Below are positions 7,598 to 12,869 of a DNA stretch of 16,501 nt, one piece after another. Position 1 is the stretch's first letter; the number at the start of each line of letters is the position of its first letter. Source of the stretch: CAZJGF01 sp964545665 (lineage in GTDB: Bacteria > Chloroflexota > Dehalococcoidia > GIF9 > AB-539-J10). A program made the translations under genes and the position numbers. The notes below the pieces were generated by a model, which was not told where the DNA came from, did not search any database, and worked only from the letters and a program-made list of their open reading frames with translations. The stretch is taken from assembly GCA_964545665.1 (NCBI GenBank), contig CAZJGF010000025.1, positions 1-16,501 on the forward strand, given 5' to 3'.

Positions 7598-8359
7598 ATG
7601 GACATCTTTGACCTGTCAGGAAGAACAGCCATAGTGACTGGTGGCAATCAGGGAATAGGCTTTGCTATTGCCCGGGGTCTTGCCATGGCAGGAGCTACGG
7701 TGGTTATTGCCAACCGAAGGGCTCCCGAGGGACAAAAAGCGGCTGAGTCGCTAAGGGCTGAGGGGCTTAGTGCAGTGGCCATCCCGACTGATGTGCGCCT
7801 CAGGTCTTCTGTGGCTGAGCTAGTTTCAAAGACCATTGACGATTTCGGGAAAATAGATATTCTGGTCACCAGCGCCGGGGTCATAGTAAGGAAGCCAGCA
7901 GAAGAGATTTCAGAGGAGGAATGGGACTATATTATGGACATAAACCTGAAGGGAGTTTTCTTCTGCTGTCAGCTTGTGGGAAGGCATATGATTCAAAGAA
8001 AAAAGGGGAAAATCATAAATATCTCATCCAATGTCTCTGAGGTAACCCAGCCTCTGCGGTCAGCTTATGCCGCTTCAAAAGCGGGAGTTTCTCACCTGAC
8101 CCGGGCGCTGGCCGGTGAGTGGGCAAAATACAACATAAACGTCAACGCCATTGGCCCTGGCCCAACCATTACTCCCCTTAACAAAAAGTACCTTGAGGAG
8201 CACCCTGAAGACTTACAGGAGAGGCTCAGCGGCATTCCTATGGGAAGGCTGGGTGACCCCTCGGACCATGTTGGCGCTGCCATATTCCTTGCCTCAGATG
8301 CATCCGATTTCGTTACTGGTCAGACACTGCTTGTTGACGGCGGCTCAACACTCTGGTGA
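7598..8359 (+). CDS. SDR family NAD(P)-dependent oxidoreductase
   Basis: Classical short-chain dehydrogenase/reductase of 253 aa, oxidising or reducing a hydroxyl/keto group with NAD(H) or NADP(H) in the cytoplasm. The cofactor loop TGGNQGIG is at 14-21. The active-site set is Asn116 (INLKG), Ser144 (NISSN), Tyr157 and Lys161 (YAASK). The usual NNAG is TSAG at 91-94. PGP (187-189) and the C-terminal TGQTLLVDGG (240-249) are family-typical and point to a FabG/gluconate-5-dehydrogenase-like tetrameric enzyme. An Arg pair at 40-41 after the second beta strand would suit NADP(H), weakly. AAAGGAG (7583-7589) lies 8 nt before ATG, so the start is secure. It probably works with the preceding FAH-family enzyme in one catabolic route. 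Confidence 0.92.
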   Translation: MDIFDLSGRTAIVTGGNQGIGFAIARGLAMAGATVVIANRRAPEGQKAAESLRAEGLSAVAIPTDVRLRSSVAELVSKTIDDFGKIDILVTSAGVIVRKPAEEISEEEWDYIMDINLKGVFFCCQLVGRHMIQRKKGKIINISSNVSEVTQPLRSAYAASKAGVSHLTRALAGEWAKYNINVNAIGPGPTITPLNKKYLEEHPEDLQERLSGIPMGRLGDPSDHVGAAIFLASDASDFVTGQTLLVDGGSTLW

Positions 8360-8628
8360 AACGCGAACCCGAATGAGTAGATGCCAGGTGGCGAGCCGTC
8401 CAGGATAAAACAAGGACTTCTGCCACCCATCAGCTTCTGGGTTTCGACCGAGGTTGTTTTCGGATGTAATCGTGAACAAGAGAATATGCTGTGATAAGAA
8501 AGATAGCAATTAGCTATTCGGCTTGCCAGGTAGAGCGTCTTGAGCGTGGCCTCCATTCAGTAGCGGGGCAAAGAGTTGCTGAAGATATACTTACCTGAAT
8601 AGAAGAGAAAGAGAGATAAGAGACGGGT
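8360..8628. other. Intergenic region between the SDR gene and the minus-strand small ORF
   Basis: I see no convincing gene on either strand in this region; the open frames here are short and have no protein-like features. It holds one imperfect stem-loop (listed separately). It probably serves as the 3' flank for both converging units, although no classical hairpin plus T-run terminator is visible. Confidence 0.4.
8387..8427. repeat. Two-part inverted repeat downstream of the SDR gene
   Basis: GGTGGC (8387-8392) pairs with GCCACC (8422-8427), and nested inside it GTCC (8398-8401) pairs with GGAC (8414-8417) around a 12-nt loop, with an asymmetric internal loop between the two stems. It begins 27 nt after the SDR stop codon. 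It could be a weak terminator or an mRNA 3'-end structure, but no T tract follows. Confidence 0.35.
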
Positions 8629-8784
8629 CTATTGACCTGCTTTGTCTTCTGACTCTCGATCCACCTTCGCTCTCTTGCGTACGGCATCCATGTATATTCT
8701 TGCCAGGCTCTTGCCATGCTGAGGCACCGTAGCTTTTTCCTTAGCTCGGCGCTTCTCTCTTCGCTCCTGCTTGGTTTCTTTCAC
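8629..8784 (-). CDS. Small highly charged ORF (51 aa, GTG start)
   Basis: I do not recognise this protein. It is 51 residues from a GTG at 8784 to a TAG at 8629-8631, rich in Lys, Arg and Glu. An N-terminal charged helix (KETKQERREKRRAKEKA, 2-18) is followed by HGKSLARIYMDAVRKRAK (23-40) and an acidic tail. The composition suits a coiled-coil or nucleic-acid-binding peptide. Its GTG lies 3 nt after the stop codon of the 110-aa gene on the same strand, which suggests translational coupling; the Shine-Dalgarno is weak. The other minus-strand frame here (8514-8717) is compositionally less protein-like. A chance ORF cannot be excluded. Confidence 0.4.
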   Translation of the reverse strand: MKETKQERREKRRAKEKATVPQHGKSLARIYMDAVRKRAKVDRESEDKAGQ

Positions 8785-8787
8785 AGA

Positions 8788-9120
8788 CTACCACTTAACT
8801 TCGTAAGAGCCAAGGATGAAATCTAAGTCCTCTTGAATGGCGGAGACTCTTTCTTTGGAGAGAAGGTTTTCGTCTATGTCGAGAATGATTTTGGCTTCGC
8901 CTTTAGGCGAGCTTATTATGTGTGCGCTGCCGCATTCTTTTTTGCGTTCCGTTCTTAGTATCATAGTGACACGGGACTGCGTTTGGCCACTGGGAATGGA
9001 ATAAGTTTGAAACTTGGCATCGTCAGCTATAACCCCCTGCTTTTGCAGCAAACCGCGTATTTCGTCACTAAGCATCTCAGGATTTATGCCCCGGTAAGTT
9101 TTTCTGATGCGAACTGTCAT
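8788..9120 (-). CDS. Conserved-looking hypothetical protein (110 aa)
   Basis: I do not recognise the family. The 110-aa soluble protein has a basic beta-like start (TVRIRKTYRGINPEML), a predicted helix near 16-29, alternating strands through the middle and a C-terminal helix, KERVSAIQEDLDFILG (88-103). It has no signal peptide, membrane segment or metal motif, and one cysteine. The frame opens further upstream to 9177, but AGGAGGGG directly before the ATG at 9120 decides the start. An extended -10 sits just upstream, giving a predicted leader of only about 12 nt that is almost entirely Shine-Dalgarno. It is divergent from the Trm112-like gene and may be co-transcribed with the 51-aa ORF. Confidence 0.75.
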   Translation of the reverse strand: MTVRIRKTYRGINPEMLSDEIRGLLQKQGVIADDAKFQTYSIPSGQTQSRVTMILRTERKKECGSAHIISSPKGEAKIILDIDENLLSKERVSAIQEDLDFILGSYEVKW

Positions 9121-9130
9121 TTTCCCCTCC
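9121..9130 (-). promoter_or_regulatory. Strong Shine-Dalgarno fixing the start of the 110-aa gene
   Basis: The minus strand reads GGAGGGGAAA directly before the ATG at 9120. It excludes the longer in-frame start at 9177, which would also place the promoter inside the coding region. Confidence 0.6.
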
Positions 9131-9138
9131 TGAGAGGT

Positions 9139-9147
9139 ATTATAGCA
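9139..9147 (-). promoter_or_regulatory. Extended -10 promoter for the 110-aa hypothetical gene
   Basis: The minus strand reads TGCTATAAT, a perfect extended -10. The expected transcript start is near 9132, leaving about 12 nt of leader that contains only the Shine-Dalgarno. Confidence 0.55.
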
Positions 9148-9178
9148 TCTTTCTCCATATCTTATCCCAGCGCTCATC

Positions 9179-9187
9179 TGCTATAAT
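9179..9187 (+). promoter_or_regulatory. Extended -10 promoter for the Trm112-like gene
   Basis: TGCTATAAT on the plus strand is identical to the divergent element 32 nt away on the other strand. The expected transcript start is near 9194, only about 8 nt before the ATG at 9202, so there is little room for a Shine-Dalgarno. Confidence 0.55.
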
Positions 9188-9201
9188 CCTCCGTAGCTAG
9201 G

Positions 9202-9393
9202 ATGAAGAGAGAATTAATTCAGATCTTGGCCTGCCCGGTATGTAAAGGGGAATTGCAGCTTAATGTAGACAAGGAGGAAGGGGCGGAAATTGTCACTGGC
9301 TCTTTGTATTGCCCCAAATGCCAGTATTCCTATCCCATTGTTGACTCAATTCCCAATTTGCTGCCGCCGGAGCTAGACAAAGCTCAAGGGTAG
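9202..9393 (+). CDS. Trm112 family zinc-ribbon protein
   Basis: Small zinc-binding protein of 63 aa, the typical bacterial Trm112/YcaR-like length. Two CPxC knuckles, Cys11/Cys14 and Cys37/Cys40, form one zinc ribbon, and YPIVDSIPNLLP (44-55) matches the conserved C-terminal segment. Trm112 proteins activate partner methyltransferases in archaea and eukaryotes; the bacterial role is less defined and no methyltransferase is adjacent here. The start ATG is closely preceded by an extended -10, so the mRNA has a very short leader with at most a TAGG as Shine-Dalgarno. The 3' end overlaps the convergent queD-like gene by 10 nt. Confidence 0.85.
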   Translation: MKRELIQILACPVCKGELQLNVDKEEGAEIVTGSLYCPKCQYSYPIVDSIPNLLPPELDKAQG

Positions 9394-9752
9394 TAAGCTA
9401 CTCCGCTGGTAGGGGACTCCCAGACCTCCACGCAGGCTAATTTAACCGGCAAGCTTGAGAAACAAGGCTGTAGCTTATCATATATAGTGGCAGCAATGTT
9501 TTCACAAGAGGGCTCGATTTTGTCAAACGGCGCTATATCATTGAGACAAGCATGGTCAAATTGAGCCAAGAATTCCCTCAAGTAACGCTTCAATTGGGCA
9601 AAATCATAAGCCAGGCCAACCTCATTAAGCTTCGTTGCCTCCAAACAAACTACCACTTTAAACCGATGGCCATGCAGATTTTCACATTTGCCATGGTAAT
9701 TTCTCAGATAATGTGCAGCATCAAAGTGTTCTTCCACAAATAGTTGATACAT
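9384..9752 (-). CDS. queD: 6-carboxytetrahydropterin synthase / PTPS family protein (COG0720)
   Basis: Pterin-forming enzyme of the T-fold family acting on dihydroneopterin triphosphate. At 122 aa it has zinc ligands His14, His27 and His29 (DAAHYL, LHGH), the CxxxHGH motif with Cys23, Asp66-His67 as the catalytic pair and Glu112 in VWESPTSG for pterin binding. QueD makes a queuosine/7-deazaguanine precursor, but this gene is the last of folP-folK-queD, where folB (dihydroneopterin aldolase) could be expected. Glu24 lies right after Cys23. COG0720 members of the PTPS-III type can replace FolB, so a folate role or dual role is plausible. The ATG is preceded by AGGAGGT (9757-9763) inside folK, and the genes overlap by 32 nt. 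The symbol reflects family, not proven function. Confidence 0.85.
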   Translation of the reverse strand: MYQLFVEEHFDAAHYLRNYHGKCENLHGHRFKVVVCLEATKLNEVGLAYDFAQLKRYLREFLAQFDHACLNDIAPFDKIEPSCENIAATIYDKLQPCFSSLPVKLACVEVWESPTSGVAYYP

Positions 9753-10251
9753 TCGAACCTCCTAATGCCCCATCCCTCCATTTCCGCACACCGCTACGCC
9801 CCTTCGCCTCATCAGCTAGTTGAACAACGGTTCTGCGCAGCTCAGGATGAACCAGGTCTGAGGCGATCTCAGCCAGGGGTATGAGAACAAAAGCTCTCTC
9901 TGCCAGACGGGGGTGAGGGATAGTCAAATCCTGGGTTCTGATAACCTTACTGTCATAAAACAGGATATCTATGTCAATAGGGCGAGGCGCATCAGGAAAA
10001 CTGGGCACTCTCCCCATTCTGATTTCTATGGCTTTGGCCAGGCGAAGGAGTTCCTCAGGACTCAAATTGGTGGTAATCTGACACACCAGATTGAGAAAGA
10101 GAGGCTGCTCTTTATACCCTACTGGTTCAGTCTCATACACAGATGAGACCTTTTCCAACTTCGCCTGCTGACAAAGCAAGGCCAGAGCCTGAGCCAGACT
10201 TTTCTCCCGGTCCCCCAAATTTGAGCCAAGACAAAGATAAACAGTGGCCAA
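9721..10251 (-). CDS. folK: 2-amino-4-hydroxy-6-hydroxymethyldihydropteridine diphosphokinase
   Basis: HPPK transfers pyrophosphate from ATP to 6-hydroxymethyl-7,8-dihydropterin, the step before dihydropteroate synthase in folate synthesis. Its 176 aa include the N-terminal GSNLGDR (9-15), YETEPVG (39-45), the FLNLV segment (52-56), and RPIDIDILFYD (90-100), whose Asp93 and Asp95 bind the two magnesium ions. IPHPRLAERAFVL (111-123) is the conserved C-terminal element. The start is a TTG with an AGGGGTTAG Shine-Dalgarno that overlaps the folP stop codon 7 nt upstream, indicating tight coupling. The last residues, after about 150, are poorly conserved and their DNA also carries the ribosome-binding site and first codons of the next gene. 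Confidence 0.93.
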   Translation of the reverse strand: MATVYLCLGSNLGDREKSLAQALALLCQQAKLEKVSSVYETEPVGYKEQPLFLNLVCQITTNLSPEELLRLAKAIEIRMGRVPSFPDAPRPIDIDILFYDSKVIRTQDLTIPHPRLAERAFVLIPLAEIASDLVHPELRRTVVQLADEAKGRSGVRKWRDGALGGSNVSTICGRTL

Positions 10252-10258
10252 TTTACGG

Positions 10259-11122
10259 CTAACCCCTGATAATGGCGTCGCTCATCTTACACACGCGTGC
10301 TACTTCTTTCACGTCGTGCACGCGGACAATGTCAGCCCCCTTGGCAATGCCAATAGCAATGGTAGCTGCTGTCCCCTCCAACCTCTGGTCGGCAGGCAAA
10401 TCAAGCACACGGCCTATCACTGATTTGCGCGAAGTCCCTATAAGGACAGGCCTGCCCAGCACTTCCATTTGCTCCAACCTCCGCATGATTTCCAGATTTT
10501 GCTGTTGCGTCTTGCCAAAGCCAATGCCAGGATCGATGATGATATTCTCCCGGGACACGCCCGATATTAGAGCTTGCTGTATAGCTCTCTGTAAATCCGC
10601 GATGAGCACTGCCATGATATCGGGGAAAGTAACGCTATGGTCCGGGGAGATATCACGCTGATTGCTCATCAAAACGATAGGCGTATCTCGCTGAGCTAGC
10701 AGCTCAGCTAGCTTTGGCTCTTTTTTTAGTCCCCAGATATCGTTTATCATATTAACACCGGCATCTAGAGCCTCCCGGGCTACTTCTAGCTTGTAAGTAT
10801 CAATGCTTAGCGGCACAGACATCTCCTTAGTCAGCCTTTCCAAGACTGGAATTACCCGGCTGAGCTCCTCATCAACTGAAATGGGCGTCGAGCCAGGACG
10901 AGTTGACTCACCACCCACGTCGATAATATCCGCTCCCTCTGAAGCCATGTGTTTAGCCCTATCTACGGCAGGTTCAACACCACCTAACCCATCGCCAGCG
11001 AAGGAATCCGGGGAAAGGTTAATAATTCCCATAATATAGGTTCGCTTACCCCACTGAAAGAGTTCCCCTCCACAGCGCGTATAGCCGAGTCCTTCTTGTT
11101 TACCACTATTGTAATTAGCCAC
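10259..11122 (-). CDS. folP: Dihydropteroate synthase
   Basis: Condenses 6-hydroxymethyl-dihydropterin diphosphate with 4-aminobenzoate to dihydropteroate, the sulfonamide target of folate synthesis. This 287-aa TIM-barrel shows both signatures: MGIINLSPDSF (31-41) and GGESTRPG (70-77), plus SIDTY (106-110), NDIWG (127-131), DPGIGFGK (197-204), GTSRKS (229-234) and RVHDV (267-271). The start is a GTG at 11122. The in-frame TAA upstream lies inside the promoter's -10 hexamer, so no ATG, GTG or TTG start exists further upstream in this frame. The predicted transcript begins about 2 nt before this GTG, so the mRNA is probably leaderless. It is the first gene of the folate operon on this strand. 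Confidence 0.94.
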   Translation of the reverse strand: MANYNSGKQEGLGYTRCGGELFQWGKRTYIMGIINLSPDSFAGDGLGGVEPAVDRAKHMASEGADIIDVGGESTRPGSTPISVDEELSRVIPVLERLTKEMSVPLSIDTYKLEVAREALDAGVNMINDIWGLKKEPKLAELLAQRDTPIVLMSNQRDISPDHSVTFPDIMAVLIADLQRAIQQALISGVSRENIIIDPGIGFGKTQQQNLEIMRRLEQMEVLGRPVLIGTSRKSVIGRVLDLPADQRLEGTAATIAIGIAKGADIVRVHDVKEVARVCKMSDAIIRG

Positions 11123-11130
11123 GTCGTTTA

Positions 11131-11139
11131 ATTATAGCA
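11131..11139 (-). promoter_or_regulatory. Extended -10 promoter of the folP-folK-queD operon
   Basis: The minus strand reads TGCTATAAT, identical to two other promoters in the window. Counting 7 nt from the hexamer puts the transcript start near 11124, against a GTG start codon at 11122. This is the expected geometry of a leaderless transcript. Confidence 0.6.
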
Positions 11140-11180
11140 GGCGAATTCGCCCCAGGAAATCTTGTCAGCTTTCAGGCTCA

Positions 11181-11210
11181 TTGACAAAGGCACTGAAGCG
11201 ACATTAAACT
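11181..11210 (+). promoter_or_regulatory. Promoter of the carboxyltransferase / hydro-lyase operon
   Basis: A perfect -35 TTGACA (11181-11186) is followed after 18 nt by TAAACT (11205-11210), a 4 of 6 match to the -10 consensus. The predicted transcript start is near 11217. AAGGAGG (11225-11231) then leads to the ATG at 11238. Unlike the other promoters here it depends on a good -35 rather than an extended -10. Confidence 0.5.
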
Positions 11211-11237
11211 TTAAAATCGTAGTCAAGGAGGTTAGTC

Positions 11238-12800
11238 ATGCCAAATGGAGAGACCGCTTTGGAAAAACTCGAGTGGATGAAGAAAGAGGAGGCAAGGTTA
11301 AAGGGAATGGGGGGAGAGGAAGCGATAAAGCGTCAACACGAGCGGGGAAAGTACACAGCAAGAGAGAGAGTCGACAAGCTCTATGACCCAGGCACATTCC
11401 TTGAAATTGGCTTATGGTGCAAATCTGAAAGCTTGCAATATGATTTGTATAAGAAAGATATACCGGCGGATGGTGTCATAGCCGGATACGGGAATGTCAA
11501 CGGAAGGCCTGTCTATGCTTTCTTTCAGGATTTCACGGTTATGGGTGGTACGCTTGGGAGGAGACACGCAGACAAAATGTGCCGAGTAATGGACGAGGCG
11601 GCAAAAGCCCGCTGTCCGGTATTATATGTGGCTGACTCTGGCGGGGCGAGGATACAAGAAGGGGTTGATTCGCTGTCTGGCTACGGAGACCTCTTCTATA
11701 GAAATACCATATATTCAGGTGTTATCCCTCAGCTTTGTGCCATTGTGGGACCCTGCGCTGGAGGGGCTGTTTATTCACCAGCATTAATGGACTGCATATT
11801 TACCGTGGATAAGAGAACTCAAGCATTCATCACCGGACCGAGAGTAATCAAGGCAGTTTTGGGTGAGGAAGTTGAGGCGGAGGAACTCGGCGGCGCCAGG
11901 ATCAACTGTGAGAAAAGTGGAAACGGGACATTTTTCGCTAAGGACGAGGATGAATGCATAGAACAAATAAAGACTTTGCTTAGTTATTTGCCTCAAAACA
12001 ACGCGGAGAAACCGCCACACACCGAAACCAGTGATCCCCCGGATAGGGTTGAGCCAAAACTAAGGGAAATAGTGCCTGCTCGTTCCACAGTTCCTTATGA
12101 CATGAAACAGGTTCTCAGATTGGTGGTAGATAATGGAGCAATCTTTGAGTGGCAGGAAAGATATGCCAGAAACATTATATGCTGCTTCGCAAGGATGAAT
12201 GGGGACTCAGCAGGGATAATAGCGCAGCAGCCAATGTATCTTGCCGGTTGTCTCGATATAAATGCTTGTGACAAAGCTTCCAGGTTCATTAGATTCTGTG
12301 ATGCTTTTAACATACCCGTATTGAATTTTGTTGACGTTCCAGGATATATGCCGGGAACAGACCAGGAGTGGGGCGGGATAATAAGGCACGGTGCAAAGAT
12401 GCTTTTCGCTTATTCAGAGGCGACAGTGCCCAAGATAACCATAGTTACCAGAAAAGCATATGGAGGGTCTTATCTGGGCATGTGCTCCAGGGACTTGGGC
12501 GCAGATGTGGTTTTCGCATGGCCTACGGCTGAGATGGCAGTAATGGGACCGGAAGGAGCCGTAGATGTTATCGAGGTTAAGACAATAAAGGAAGCAGCCG
12601 ATCCTGCCCAGAAGCGAGCCGAGTTGATAAAGGAGTATAGAGAGAGATTTGCCAACCCATATCTGCCTGCGTCTAAGTTACATATAGATGCTATTATAGA
12701 TCCGGCAGAAACGAGAGAACTCGTATGCAAAGCGCTGAAGTTGTTTGCCAGTAAGGATGTGAAGTTGCCAGCGAAAAACCATGGCATAATGCCGACATGA
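11238..12800 (+). CDS. Acyl-CoA carboxylase/transcarboxylase carboxyltransferase subunit (PccB/MmdA/12S type)
   Basis: Biotin-dependent carboxyltransferase that moves CO2 between carboxybiotin and an acyl-CoA such as propionyl-/methylmalonyl-CoA. The 520 aa form the usual tandem crotonase-fold halves. Visible are the N-terminal KRQHERGKYTARERVDKL (31-48), DSGGARIQEGV (133-143) and GPCAGGAVYSPALMD (171-185), and in the second half VDVPGYMPG, GGIIRHGAKM, RKAYGGSYLGM and AMVGPEGA-like AVMGPEGA. These match propionyl-CoA carboxylase beta, methylmalonyl-CoA decarboxylase alpha and the transcarboxylase 12S subunit, which cannot be told apart by eye. It has no biotin domain of its own. A PycB-type gene with a biotin carrier follows 69 nt later, and no biotin carboxylase is in the window. 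AAGGAGG 6 nt before the ATG makes the start secure. Confidence 0.93.
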   Translation: MPNGETALEKLEWMKKEEARLKGMGGEEAIKRQHERGKYTARERVDKLYDPGTFLEIGLWCKSESLQYDLYKKDIPADGVIAGYGNVNGRPVYAFFQDFTVMGGTLGRRHADKMCRVMDEAAKARCPVLYVADSGGARIQEGVDSLSGYGDLFYRNTIYSGVIPQLCAIVGPCAGGAVYSPALMDCIFTVDKRTQAFITGPRVIKAVLGEEVEAEELGGARINCEKSGNGTFFAKDEDECIEQIKTLLSYLPQNNAEKPPHTETSDPPDRVEPKLREIVPARSTVPYDMKQVLRLVVDNGAIFEWQERYARNIICCFARMNGDSAGIIAQQPMYLAGCLDINACDKASRFIRFCDAFNIPVLNFVDVPGYMPGTDQEWGGIIRHGAKMLFAYSEATVPKITIVTRKAYGGSYLGMCSRDLGADVVFAWPTAEMAVMGPEGAVDVIEVKTIKEAADPAQKRAELIKEYRERFANPYLPASKLHIDAIIDPAETRELVCKALKLFASKDVKLPAKNHGIMPT

Positions 12801-12869
12801 GAGCCCCAGACTTCGCAGCGCTTTGAAGTTGAAATACGGGACAGACTTAAATTTGACTAGAGGAGAAAT

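Noticed and set aside
8514..8717. 67-codon minus-strand frame overlapping the 51-codon small ORF
   Set aside because: No Shine-Dalgarno, a Trp/Ser/Arg mixture typical of a non-coding frame, and it conflicts with the better-placed coupled ORF.
9384..9410. Possible bidirectional terminator at the Trm112/queD convergent ends
   Set aside because: Only a 4-5 bp stem (GTAG/CTAC) is visible, inside coding sequence and without a T run.
10272..10661. 129-codon plus-strand frame across folP
   Set aside because: It lies wholly antisense to strong dihydropteroate synthase motifs and its translation is Ser/Cys/Met-rich with no recognisable family.
12811..12828. Imperfect palindrome (CTTC..AGCGCT..GAAG) between the carboxyltransferase and pycB-like genes
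   Set aside because: It has only two short stems with mismatches between them and no T tract. A terminator is unlikely because the genes appear functionally linked.
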